Shown: in pieces, positions 35,940 through 47,385 of the stretch
How the letters are laid out: every line of letters starts with the position of its first letter
Numbering within the stretch: the first letter of the stretch is position 1
NCBI GenBank assembly: GCA_021234155.1
Contig: JAJEKV010000103.1
Location: 2,356,001-2,420,000 of the forward strand
Direction of reading: 5' to 3'
Origin: Isoetes taiwanensis
Taxonomy: Eukaryota; Streptophyta; Lycopodiopsida; Isoetales; Isoetaceae
Length of the DNA stretch: 64,000 bases
The notes under the pieces: generated by a model
Seen by the model: the letters and a program-made list of their open reading frames with translations, nothing else
Told to the model about the DNA's origin: nothing
The model's database searches: none
Program-made: the position numbers and the translations under genes

Positions 35940-36386
35940 TGTAACGGACTTAGCCACTTGATGGGCTAGTATACATATTTACATACACATGCTTAGCATG
36001 CATGTAGCATGGAGAATACATAAGCAAGGGTTTTGTCTATCTGGAAAAGAATTTTGCAAGAGCTTTTGCAGAGCATGAGAGCAAAAGAGGCAATTTTTAG
36101 GCAGTTTTAGTGGCTGAACTTTGGAGCATCATATCTCGGCGACTAGAGATCCTTTTTAGGTGATTTTTCTTTTTTCTGGAAAGGCTTTTGAATCAGATTT
36201 TCGGACTGGTCGATCAGGCTGAAATTCATCTGTATGAGAAAGTTATGGCAAAAATAGTGATGCTGGGCCAGAATCGACTGCACTATATATGTACTTCTGC
36301 AGTTTGATTCTTAGAGCTAGAAGCTGATCTTTTGAGGCGCAAGCAACATCAGCGAGCCCAGAGTCTACGCATGAAGAAATTCTCAG
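35940..36386. repeat. Possible solo LTR
   Basis: It begins TGTAACGGACTTAGCCAC immediately after LINE debris, has a TATA-like CTATATATGTAC at about 36,282, and a candidate CA end near 36,386. No second copy or PBS was found, so this is tentative. Confidence 0.25.
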
Positions 36387-37329
36387 GTGGGGTTTTTTTA
36401 TTGATCATTGAGATGCTATGAGCTGTCATGATTCGTATGTACATGATTTTTACATGCGTATATGATAAATTATGAATTTATTCAAGGCTCATAAGGCTAC
36501 AAAAGGTAATTGGTGTGTAGAAATATCTCTGGAAGGGCTGATTATGAGGCAAGAAGATCCGAAAATGCTTGAAAATTATCGATATGGACTTGAATCAACG
36601 GATTTGGCATGTCTTAAACCTCCTTTGTTGGACATCTATAACTTTTAGAACTAATCGGTCGCGTTTCCTTTTCTGTTGTTTATATTAGTTTGGTTAAATT
36701 GCTCTACATTTGCTTCAGTTTAGTATTTTGTTGCTAATCGAAAGAGTTAATTAATTTAGGAATAAACCATTGGGATGGGGCTCAGTTGCCTTGCATGTGG
36801 ATGCAATCAGTGAAGACTGCACAGATTGCTCAGAATAGTCACAAGAACTGTAATAGTAAGGAAATGAGTTACTTTAAATGATTGTAATCTAACTAAAACA
36901 GTATGCAATATAAAGCACTAATTCATTAATTTGAGAAAAAGTACATTCTCATTTTGCTTGAAATAGCTTGTAGGCTGCTTTTAAAAGGGTAGTTTGTAAA
37001 CAGTCGGCTCAGAGAACACGTTAATAGGTTGTGATGATCGCCAGCGCGATCATTTCTACCACCGAAAGACAACACAGAGAGCAAGTTATGCACAAAAGAA
37101 TATAAAAACAGTTCGGCTTAGAGGGATCACTATGGCAATCGATACATGTGAAAAGAATAATGTATTAAAATGAATTATATATATGTTATCAAATACCAAC
37201 GCTCTGGCTTAGAGGAATCATGGATCCGTATTTTATTACAGATTCATCCTAAAGAATTTATGGAGATTCTCTAACAACTGTTGGTTTCCTCTCGGCATCA
37301 GTGAGCACTTTAGCATTTGCCATGTCCAC
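36387..37329. other. Intergenic, nothing recognised
   Basis: A+T-rich DNA. Two short G+C-richer passages (about 36,990-37,080 and 37,110-37,150) share the phrase CGGCT(C/T)AGAG, perhaps decayed repeat copies. Confidence 0.35.
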
Positions 37330-38080
37330 CTGTCCATCAGTATCATGTCAGTCCGATCATATATCTTCTTATCATTCTATCATAATCTACCAAGGCCACA
37401 TGAGCATTTTTCATAGCCTCATAAAAGCCTTCTTCCAGTTCCTGATTGTCCTCCAGGGCACGAAGAGTGATGTGCTGCATGTGATGCTTTTTAGCGTACA
37501 CCTTGCCGTATTCTTGGGAGTTGCCCTGGCAATTATTGTCCTGCTCGAACGCATCATCCATCTGCACTTCAACCTGTTGCACGGACTTATCTGACACAAA
37601 TGGACAACTTATTAGAGGATTCAATACATCCAAACCATCATTAAAGGCTTCCAATTTTTAAATACATGTTCTTAGACTCCTCGCTGTATTGGCATAGGTT
37701 TCCCCTTTCTCAGCATCTCCAATGTCTGTGCGTAGTTTTCACCCTAAAAATTGTTGATAACCTCGTCCAGGTTATCCAGTATCACCATGTTCTGCATGAT
37801 GTGCACGTCGGGGACTGGTCGAGAGGGTTCTCCCCTATCGAAATTGGATTGTTCCTGCTCTCCATCTTCACCTTCCTCTCTGTTCTCCTCTGGAGCACCA
37901 CTGGCTAGCTTTTCCAGGTCCGTGTTGAACTCTTCAGTTCTCTAGTGGAGATCATCCTGAGATGGATAGACAAACTGAAAGAGTGAATCAAATTCTGGAG
38001 GATATGTTGAGATCTTATGTGGCCACTCAACAATCCGCATCTGGGAGGACTATTTGCCAAGTGTCGAAGTTTTCTTACAA
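37330..38080 (-). other. Unrecognised degenerate coding-like sequence
   Basis: The frame 37654-37343 (about 100 codons) and pieces upstream (37,960-37,680, e.g. HIMQNMVILDNLDEVINN) have coding-like acidic composition but are broken by stops. They may belong to the gag part of the Gypsy remnant nearby or to an unrelated gene. I do not recognise the family. Confidence 0.25.
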
Positions 38081-38389
38081 TAATGGGTATCAAGAAATAA
38101 GATCAAAACTAGCCCATTTTGGCTATGTTTGAGAGAAATCACTCAGACGCTTTGATTCGATAAGTCGGAAACTATTGTCGCTATAAGTATACTTGAAGGC
38201 ACCGAATATGACACTTGATTGTGTCAATTGCATATAAGATGTGCCCGTGGATCTGGGGAAGGGCACGTGCCAATTTATCTAGAACCCCAATCGACTACAT
38301 GAGGATCCAATGGTGTACCTTCGTAAAGAAAAGCAATATTGCCATTGTTAATAGGAAAGAAACCAAAGCTCTCCTCAAGATACAGTGGT

Positions 38390-38730
38390 CCTTATAAGAT
38401 TTTGAACAAGTATAGTGATGTTGCCTTCAAGTTATGACTGCCACTGAATGTGGACATTTATCCATTTTTCCATATGAGCCGGCCATGCACTGTGTCTTGG
38501 GAAAGTTGTGAATGTTGTACCTTCTAAGGATCACATGATGGAGTTGGATAGAATCCCTATCCCTGAAAGAATTTTGAATTCCCTGATAGTGCGGATCTGC
38601 CAGAGAGACCAGATGGAATTCCTAGTGAAATAGAAACATAGACCTGTCTCAGGGACGACGTGGGAGAGTCTCGTTTCATGACTCAATATCTGGATGTAAT
38701 GGCTCAATCGTCTAGGGCCGATTCTTGAGG
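38390..38730 (+). pseudogene. Ty3/Gypsy integrase tail and chromodomain-like remnant
   Basis: The plus strand reads GPYKILNKYSDVAFKL, then VDIYPFFHMS, then (shifted) RIPIPERILNSLIV and KHRPVSGTTWESL, with stops between. These correspond to the C-terminal integrase domain and the 'KW.....ATWE' chromodomain-like end of chromoviral Gypsy polyproteins. The rest of pol is absent. Confidence 0.65.
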
Positions 38731-38750
38731 ACGGGGGAAAAGGAGAGTAA
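38731..38750 (+). other. Polypurine tract of the Gypsy remnant
   Basis: ACGGGGGAAAAGGAGAGTAA immediately precedes TGTTATGCCC, the likely LTR start. Confidence 0.7.
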
Positions 38751-39600
38751 TGTTATGCCCAATTATTATATAGACCATTTTTGTAATTATTTGACATGCA
38801 TGTCTTTGTGGGCAAATGAAATAATCTGATGTGGTTAGCATTGAGATTATTGTTGTCACATGGTCTAGTCTAATTGCGTAGAGCATTGTGGCAATTTAAA
38901 CTAGGGGCAACTGGGCGTGATCAATCTAGTTGCTAAGGTGGCCTTGGAGAATTATAATTTGGTAGTAAATCATATAAATGCGCAAGGCAACCTTAATGGA
39001 TTAAACAACCATTAAAATAAAGTGAAAATGTTATATAATGGTTTAAAACCATTGGGTTCAATTGGTGAGCACCCGCATAGCGGGGTGCACACCCCACCAT
39101 CAATGTTGCTGCAGGCACCGGATTTGGCCTGGGGCGACTGGTAGCAGGCTGCCATATCTAGTTTCGGCAGAACCATCTGCCCTATGCTATGATGCCATGT
39201 GGCCTTGCCACGTGGATTGGCCTAAACAAAAGAAGCGGTGGCAACAAATCTGGACAGTCTGGAAGGACACATACAGAGAGGGAGTCGGAAGGCAGAATTA
39301 AAAGAAGAGGGAATTGTTTTGCCCATGAGAGAATAAGCAATTTGAAAGGAAGGATTTGGGTTGATAGTATCTGCTGGACCGAGAGTTGCAGCAGGGAGGC
39401 TTTATCCTGTTTGTTTGATAGCTAACGGGACTACGTGTGTATATTCTATGTACTTTGATGGTTTATGTGAATATGAATCGAGATTTTTGGGACTAAAAAT
39501 TTTGTTTCATAACATCCAATTTTCTCAATCTATTTACAAAATTAATTGTAAGGCAAAGAGCCTTTGCTTCTAAAGGTATTATGCAAATCTCAACTAACAC
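38751..39600 (+). repeat. Gypsy 3' LTR (end uncertain)
   Basis: It starts TGTTATGCCCAATTATTATA after the polypurine tract. A CATATAAATG box lies at about 38,968. A candidate end is CTAACA near 39,598. No 5' LTR of this type was seen in the window, so the end is inferred only from a TG...CA rule. Open frames within 39,062-39,573 are probably LTR noise. Confidence 0.5.
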
Positions 39601-40908
39601 AGGTGGACCAAGTTGCATTCCAATGATGATCCAATTAATTAACTTAGTTAACATACTAATTAGTAATTTTAATTAATTGCTAGCATTACTAGTCTCCATA
39701 ATGATATAAAAGCATTGCAAACAATGAAACCTAATGAAGAAATTTTAAATAAATATAGGCTTTAGATTTCTGAGGACACTAAGGGGCTAAGGAGACAAGT
39801 TCATGCGCAGGAAAGTAATGTGGGACAATTTACTACTGTGAAAGACATGCACGAGATAATAGTCCGGTTGACAAAATTGGAAACACAACTTCACTAACAA
39901 TAGGTACCAAAAGCAGATAGAAGGGGAGATACTTTCATCTATGCTAGTCGTGCTGGTCCTAGCCCATGACAATACGTCGAATGGATGTCCAACACAAAAA
40001 AAAATTGTATAAGCCCTTACGGAGCAATAGGAATAGAGATGTAGATGCCATAATGTGGTGATTCGTGCTCTGTGAGTCAGCAGGTGCAGATCTGGGAAGC
40101 AAAATTTTGACAATGATTTTGTCGTTCTCGCAAGTGTAATATGTTCATGACAACCTCCTCTCTAATTGCTAGATATTTCCCTACGCATATACCTAATTTC
40201 GATGTAATGAGCATGCTAGTACATAAGAACCATACTACATAATTGACCATTCTTACTCTAGGACTTGAAACATGGCAACTATAATGATGGTGGCATTGCC
40301 TTGTTGAGTCCTATTAGTTAGGAGTCAATAATTTACGTCATGGCCAATTCAACTCATCAAGTAAAGTCCTATTAGTTAGGAGTCAATAATTTACGTTGTG
40401 GCCAATTCAACTCATCAAGTAAAATAGCAACCTTTGAGTTTGAAATTCTAATTGATCTCCCCTTTACATTCTTGTTTTCCAATAGGTAACAACATGAAGG
40501 ATTCACCATTCTGTAGGCGTCCCAAGTCTCATCAAGATTCATTGTCAAGAGAGATTTTGCAAAGTTTTTAAATTTATGAGCTCCAATTGTTAATTCATCG
40601 TGAGTATTAAGGTATACTTGCACCCTTTGATCTTTTACGCAATAAAAGGATATGCAATAATTTGCCTTTCCAATTGGGGCGGTGCTTTTGTATGCCACAA
40701 CTATAAGGCATTCATGTCATCACACCTAAGTGCTCAAATAAAGGAACTATAGAACTCATTCAGTTGAAGTAGGAACAATTGGATATATATGCACACCTAA
40801 CCTAATTCCATATATTGACCACATAGCTTCCACAATCTAAAATTACCAGATATTCACAATTTCCATATCAACCACTGAGTTCTACACAAAATGATGCGAC
40901 TTGCTGCT
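39601..40908. other. Intergenic; contains a 58-bp tandem duplication
   Basis: Mostly A+T-rich DNA without a recognised gene. A direct duplication with copies starting at 40,307 and 40,365 (AGTCCTATTAGTTAGGAGTC) is clear. An open frame at 40,372-40,698 on the minus strand has no ATG start and no recognised domain. Confidence 0.45.
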
Positions 40909-42666
40909 TTACTCAATATAGTCAAAATCCTCTGTAATACCAACCTAAAGAAAGTGTCCACAGCAAATTGTGACATACATTTTAGAAATTAACTTTTGAA
41001 TCTTAATGTTGCTTACCCTTTTATATGCTTGTTGCAGACGCTCCTTTGCTTCAGGGAAATTATTTGAGCACCAATTTTGCATTGAAAAGACATTATCTGT
41101 AGCAATGCAGGTTTTTATCTTCTGGAAAAATTGAGCTGTCACCTCAATTTCTGAACAGAAACAAACCTGTCCAACGGTTGGCAGCTTGATGTGCAACTTC
41201 AGTTGCAGCTTCTGATAAAGATTTAAATTGCTAGTTAAAGTTAATATCATATGGAACTGGAAAAGGATAGCCTTCTTATGTGCTTACTCATTGCTTCAAA
41301 AGTGGCAGGGTCGTTGTCTGCATAAAGCTCGAGTTCATCCTATAAAATGACAAAGTTGTGCAAAGTTCTGATAAAAAGGCCACAAAAGCACACAAACTCA
41401 CCTTTAGCATTTTGTGCTCTTTCTCAAGTTGCTTGAGAATTGCCAATGCTTTCTCACGTTCACTCTGTTGGCAAAAGAAGTCAAACTTATTGAGAGCCTT
41501 AGACACTTGAGATTAGACAACAAAAGTCTGAAACACAGGTAAAACTCACTGAATCTTCTCTTCCCTTCTTTGACGATTCTTTCTGTTTCTCTAATTCAGT
41601 CCGACGCCTTTTCAAAGCTGCTAATTCATCTTCTAGCTTTGACTGTTTCTGCCTGAGCTGCAAGTTGCATTCATCATCTGTGATGACTGCTTCACATGAC
41701 AAAAGACAATCATGGACTTCTTACCTGATTTCCTGCACAACTTGGGAGGCTCCAGAAGTAGATCTGCAGAAGTAGGTGCTATTGTCAACAAAGCCCATGT
41801 CCAAGTACCAATGAATAATTATTGACTGGTAAACAAAGGAGCAAAAATTGGAGGATTCATTATACAACATTATGCATGACCACTAATGAAACATGTGGAT
41901 GACATCATATAGCATGCACAAGGAAGAACAAAGCACAATGTTATCGATAGCAAAATTAAGACATGCCTTCAGAACTAGGCAAAGAAAATCATCACATCTT
42001 CTCTACATGATTAATCAGACCAAAAGACAGAGACATTGCTTTCTTGAAAGGATTATGTGCATACCGAAGTACCTATCTTGTCCTTTGAGACGAGGTCATC
42101 ATCTACCAGGCTCTGTATCACATCTTTCACCGTCTGGCTAATAACACCCTTTCTAGGTCCAAGCTTCTCTAGCTCCCGCAACTAGATACACCAGCAAGCA
42201 AACGCAATGGCATAAAATACAGAATCCATTATAAATTCACGAATAGGTTACTAAGAAAAGATGAATGCTGGATTCATGCTGCCAATATACATTATAACGA
42301 CTTGCATCTTGGATCACATTCAGAATATTACTCGACATTATAAGACCAGGAATTCAGATGTTTATCATCGAACTCTTGAACGATAACGTCCTTGATTATG
42401 GAAAATTCTTTACGATTAATCTATAAAGAAAACAAAGAATTGATCCTGGAATTTACCAGAAAGAAATCCTGGCTTTCATGAAATATCTGCAACATTTGCT
42501 CCCGCTTCTCATCCAAGGAAAGACCTCGTTTCTTCGACTGCAAATATATAGCAAAAATGACCAAATCAGGTTACCGAAAACACAATGGATCTCGGTTGCA
42601 AGCTCGTTTTAATCAGAACTCGGGGGAAAATGAACAGCAGATCGAAAAAGAAGGATAGCTTACCAT
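40909..42666 (-). CDS. MND1: Meiotic nuclear division protein 1 homologue
   Basis: Ten exons on the minus strand with GT-AG borders: 42666-42664, 42537-42457, 42181-42065, 41763-41725, 41657-41550, 41464-41402, 41339-41288, 41211-41167, 41096-41017 and 40944-40909. They encode 207 residues. The first coding exon is only the ATG. The protein opens SKKRGLSLDEKREQMLQIF, then LGPRKGVISQTVKD and IYFWSLPSCAGNQ (N-terminal winged-helix region). A Lys/Glu-rich coiled coil covers about residues 81-140, followed by ADNDPATFEAM, NWCSNNFPEAKE and the terminal VGITEDFDYIE. MND1 pairs with HOP2 and stimulates DMC1/RAD51 strand invasion in meiosis. All exons join in frame without stops, so the gene looks intact. 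The length is close to other plant MND1 proteins. It is divergent with TAB2. Confidence 0.92.
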
Positions 42667-42824
42667 TTTTCGTGATCGGAAGCAAGTTCAAGCGGGAATG
42701 CTATGCAACCTGGAATAACATTTTCTTTTATCTTAAATTTTCTAATTTCTCTCTTTTTTTTTCCTTTTTCTTTTTTTATTAAACCTGTTATTTATTCTAT
42801 AGTACTGAAACAAAATCCACGGCT
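42667..42824. promoter_or_regulatory. Bidirectional promoter between MND1 and TAB2
   Basis: Only 158 bp separate the two start codons. The region is pyrimidine-rich on the plus strand (TTTTTTTTTCC near 42,750) with A+T-rich blocks, and no strong TATA box is visible in either direction. Both 5' UTRs and the promoter must share this space, unless 5' UTR introns or overlapping transcripts exist. Confidence 0.6.
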
Positions 42825-45088
42825 ATGGTGGCTATGGCTCTAGAAGCATGCTCCGCCCACCTAGTCCGGCATCATCTCCCAGCTGGAAGCCTACTCAGAA
42901 GAGGGACTGCATTTTCTGCCATTGGGCATTTACAAATTCCATCTCTTCTTTTTTCTGCAAATAATTCTGGAGCTTGTTCTATTTCAACGAGGATTAACAA
43001 AGGGAGAAAGAATTTAAGGTCCAAAGTTGTCTCCGAGACGACCGAAGTGAAAGATATATCTAGTCTCACAGAAGCTGAAGCAAGCAGACCGGATTTGAGT
43101 GATATTACAGAATGGGAGTTGGATTTTTGTTCTAGACCCATTGTTGATGAAAGGGGCAAGCGGATTTGGGAGCTGTTGATTTGTGACAGCAAACGTCAGC
43201 TGGAGTTCAGTCGCTATTTTCCAAATAATGTCATTAACAGTGTTACGCTCAAGACTGCTCTGGAAGAAGTCATGAATTCCTTGGGCGTTCCAAGACCAGA
43301 AAAAATTCGATATTTCAGGTACTTAAGTTTTGCAATGGCAGATGCTTCAGGGGCTCGAATTGATGATCTGCGTTACAACAACTGATTGTAAGCATATATA
43401 AAAAGGACCCAATTCCTAAGCATGTATAGGCATGTTCAAGCTCATGGACTTGTCATCTCCTGTTTCAAACATAGGGTTGGAAATAAAGATGCCCACCAAG
43501 TTCCTGTCTACAGGCCTCTTTCTCTGCAAGCTAGATGCAAAACACAAGCTGGTGGCGCTCAACATGAAAAATCTGAATGTCTTTTCTCTGTTTCTTGGTA
43601 TCCCTGAGTAGCTACATTATAGGAGATTTTTAGAAAGGACAGACTTTGGACACTTTCATCCCCTTTACAAGTTTTGAAATGCAATGGGCAGGATGGATGA
43701 TGACTATGAACAATGTACCATTCCGTTTGATTAGATATTTTAATGATAACTGACACTGAGCTTCAAAAGTGTCAGGTATATAGTCTCCTATACTTATGGC
43801 CCTTTTTGTCAACAGTTGGCTAGCCAGCAAGGAGGCTTCATTTGATTGATTAGATAAGTAACTTCTGCTGTTGTTCATCTGATGTATGACATAACTGCAG
43901 ATCACAAATGCAGACCATTATCTCCAAGGCATGTAAGGAGCTTGATATTCGGCCTGTGCCAAGCCAAAGGGTAATTCTTGCATAACCTGACGCCTGAAAC
44001 ATTTTTCTCTGGGAATTAAATAATGTGCATGCAAAATTTGCTTAATTGCACTCCTTGTTTTATGGTTTCAACAGTGCATAACTTTATTGAGATGGTTGCA
44101 AGAACGGCAAGATACTGTTTACAGCCAAGATGCAGGCTTTCAGCAAAATGCTCCACCACTTTTGTTACCGGAGCCACCAGTTCCATCACCATTACCAGAC
44201 AATCTACGTGGGGAGAAGTGGGCATTTGTTCAGCTTTCTCTAGAAGGTATATTCTCTTATAGAACAGTACTGTTAAAATTTAGATTAGTTTGTTTTTTGG
44301 ATGTCAACTTCTTCTATGGTTTGTAAACTTTGCTTGCATGCATGATGAAGTCTCCACCTATTCTAGCATTGTTTGATGGCATACTTTCTCAATCATCTCA
44401 ACCCGAAAGAGATATGTTCAACTACCAAAAAACGTTCTATCATGTAAGCATAACTGTAGGTAGTATTGGACAAATAATGCATGTTCCTGTTGCCTTTAAC
44501 TTTGTGGAGTGTCCTTTACTCTAGCTCTGGGGCTTGTGTCTAAGAAGGGAAATTGTGTTAATGGCAGCAATACAGGAGGAAATAGCTGCAGTAGAAAGTG
44601 GGAAGACATTTGGAAACGTCTTTCCTTTGAGGCTCTAGGAATCAATTTGCCTGCTGATTCTATGATTCCTGGAGTAGCAGTTGAATCTGTCAGAGCGGGA
44701 CCTCTAGCAGGTTTACTCTCTAGTGTTTTAAAGTATACATTCTAGTTTTCTCATGCTCATCTTGGATCCATGTATCTGTGTCACAGCTTGGACAAATGGA
44801 TTGGAATTGGCTTCAATAGACGTGGACAACAGACGAGCTTGTCTTCTGTTGTCAAGTGGCATTTCTAACAGATGGGTATATGCTTCATATACGAGAACCA
44901 AGCAGGCCATAGAGGATGCTTCAGCATGGCAAGCTGCAAAAGTTGCTTGTGGGGGCTTCATTTTTTGCAGTTCAGAAGTCCTTGATTCGGAGTCATGTGA
45001 AGGATTTTGGCTTTTATTTGACCCCCAGCTTCCCCATTGTAATGCTGGTGCAGTTAACTGGGATTTTGTTTGTACAAAAAGAGGATGA
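42825..45088 (+). CDS. TAB2: TAB2 homologue, chloroplast translation factor (one apparent frameshift)
   Basis: Five exons: 42825-43318, 43901-43970, 44075-44246, 44568-44710 and 44787-45088, with GT-AG borders and consistent phases. The product would be about 393 residues with a plastid-transit-like N-terminus. Family (DUF1092) signatures include [50 protein letters not shown] and [11 protein letters not shown]2 proteins bind RNA and are needed for translation of photosystem I (psaB) mRNA, and in Arabidopsis also for photosystem II synthesis. In exon 4, after GKTFGNVF, the frame breaks by one base at about 44,621-44,632 (TTTCCTTTGAGG) and resumes as [15 protein letters not shown]. Every other exon is undamaged, so this may be a sequence error. 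If it is real, the protein is truncated. Confidence 0.85.
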
Positions 45089-45429
45089 AATAGGAAAATG
45101 TTCAGAAATGTTATCTTGTTGTATATAAAAGAGTCTACTTGGAAAGAAGTTTAAAATGCAATCCTTTAATGCAATTCTCTTCTCTTATGGAAGGCCATAT
45201 TTTCAAGGGTCACTACTTTTTTATAATGACAGTAGAGAAAATTTTCCAGTAATAATGCCAGCTTATATCTTCTATTTTAAAATGTATAGGCCTAGAGGAC
45301 AACAAATTGGTTCCATGCCTCAGTTGAAAGTGGTGCTACAACCAATGGATAGAGAGAATGCTCTTCATAAATTAGTTTCTTCTAGCATGATATCAGGAAG
45401 AGACGAATGGTTGTTCCTACTCATATTTC

Positions 45430-45750
45430 TCTGACATCGTAATAAATACCAAAACTTCTAGCATAGTATCAGAAAGAGACTAGAATGTCTGCTATAAAAC
45501 TTCAAAGTCAACAAACTAAGAAAACAGTGTTGTGCCCTACTCTTTATATTTTTTGGACATCATAATGAATACCATTACTTCAATATAGTAACAACCCAGA
45601 CAATAATTTACATATTGTTACATATTGTTACGCTGTTATACAATTGCAAAGTCAACTAAAAACAGTTTCCTTATATTTCTTTTTGGACATCATAACAAAT
45701 ACCATTACTTCAATATAGTACAACCAGACAATAATTTACATAATGTTACA
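45430..45750. repeat. Imperfect tandem repeats, about 120 bp
   Basis: The block GGACATCATAA..AATACCATTACTTCAATATAG...CAGACAATAATTTACAT occurs twice (about 45,553 and 45,681), with a looser related copy near 45,435. It lies between the 3' ends of TAB2 and the SKIP5-like gene. Confidence 0.75.
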
Positions 45751-45754
45751 CTCT

Positions 45755-47385
45755 TTAAGCTTTGCAGCTGATAATTTGTGGAGGCATCTCCTTGAGCTTT
45801 CTTTGCTGGGAGACCGTGAACCAGAATATAAGAGCAGCTCTAGCATACACCACTCTCACTTGCTCTACTATTAAATCTCTACTTGGCTTCACTGGGCGCA
45901 TGCCCCTCCTCTATCTTAGTCTCTATGACTGATACTTCATTTCTGCCATTAGTATTTGCAGTACTCACAATCGGGCATGATAAATGGTCAAGAGGATGAT
46001 CGCCACATTTTAGAGCACAATTTTCAATTGTCAAGCATCCTTTCTGTGAAGTAAGCAACCCCTAGTTCAGTTTTAATTGTAAGATTTGCAACCCGCCACT
46101 AGCCAGAAATTCCAGTGCGCTGCATCAATGAGAATTCAAACATAATATATGAGGCAACTCCTCCACTTACTCAATACTCTTTCTTATCTAATCAAAGCTG
46201 AACAACTCAATAACCTGTCATGTCCACGAGGACACAGCAACACTGTTTCTTCAGGTAATGATCCTCCACCAATCTGCATTGTATAAGTATTTAAGAAAAG
46301 GAACACCATCTGGAATATTACTAGTGTAAAACAAAATTAGATTTTAATACCATGCATAGTGGTTTGTCAACGCAGACACTAGAAACTGAATGGACCGTTC
46401 CAGGGTCAATGAGGATAGTATCCCCAGGCCTGTATGAAGCAAAATGTCAACTTGGTTAAACAGCAGCTTGTCAAAAGAAATATCTTTATCTGCTGCTGAA
46501 CAAAGTACCAACATAAAGTGCAAAGATAGCTGGCCTAGAACAAACAGGTCAATTTAGAATGCTCAAGCTCATTCTCGGATTTTCAATCCATCTTGACGCT
46601 ATAAATGATCTATGTTCATATCCAATTGAATGTTAATTTCATATCCAATTGGAGACGTACATAATTTCACCGACAAAACTTTTGTGTTGTAAAGGCCTCT
46701 TCACTAAGACACTCATCTAAATCTATGATCATCCAAGCCAAATAAAGCTACAATATTTACTCTGAATCGATGCTAACTATTTAGATTTGGGTCTTTCGTG
46801 AAGATTAGGGTTCCAAAATCTTGGTGAAACAACATGGTTTTAGCATTCAGATAGAATGAGGAATAATTAGCATTCAGGGCATCCTTGAGGAGGCTTCCAT
46901 CCTAAAGAATCAATCGTGAAGACATTATCTATAATAATCCATTTCAATACACTTTCTAGCGGCATGTAATGGAACATTTTGTAATGTGCTTAGCTTCTAT
47001 ACCTGGCAGCGGCAACAGCATCTTTGACAGTAAGAAACCCACCATCAGTGGAATTCCCACCAACTCGCAACCACATGCGAGGATCATTTATCAGGCTATG
47101 CCATCTCCGGCACACACTCCCTGCATTAAATCTATCTGGAATGGCAGAAAACTTCAGTAAAACCTTGCAATCTCAAGAGGAAAAAAAAATGGACTTTTGA
47201 CGATAACTAATCATCTTTGGAGCCAAAATTTCTGTGGAAGCCTGTAAATCCTAGACAAGGGGGAAAAGCTTGGGAATCATACCAGGTAAAGGGGTGAGGC
47301 AGGCTAAGATTCGTAACAAGCAACCGTCGTCTATACTATGAATTGATCCTCCGGCGGAGTCCCGCCGGCGTTGCCTGCCTGCCAT
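45755..47385 (-). CDS. F-box protein, SKIP5-like (apparent frameshifts in last exon)
   Basis: Five minus-strand exons: 47385-47283, 47135-47003, 46429-46351, 46273-46215 and 46119-45755. The ATG at 47385 precedes the F-box; the frame is open further upstream, so an earlier start is possible. The F-box spans SIHSIDDGCLLRILACLTPL and continues in exon 2 (RFNAGSVCRRWHSL). A right-handed beta-helix-like region follows (AARPGDTILIDPG, LPEETVLLCPRG, CLTIENCALKCG, PLDHLSCPIVSTA), as in Arabidopsis SKIP5. F-box proteins are substrate receptors of SCF ubiquitin ligases; SKIP5 was found as an ASK1-interacting protein. In exon 5 the homology runs through three one-base shifts, at about 46,089-46,097, 46,056-46,063 and 45,899-45,910, all in C runs (plus strand). 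It ends VVYARAALIFWF...ISCKA-stop. Either sequence errors or a recent pseudogene. Confidence 0.78.

Noticed and set aside
39062-39573. Plus-strand ORFs near 39.1-39.6 kb as genes
   Set aside because: They fall inside the presumed Gypsy LTR and have no domain.
40372-40698. Possible gene downstream of MND1
   Set aside because: The frame has no ATG, overlaps a 58-bp tandem duplication and shows no recognised domain.
42872-43192. Minus-strand ORF over TAB2 exon 1
   Set aside because: Antisense shadow of a well-supported coding exon.
43630-43905. Minus-strand ORF in TAB2 intron 1
   Set aside because: Lies in the intron with no domain and ordinary intronic composition.
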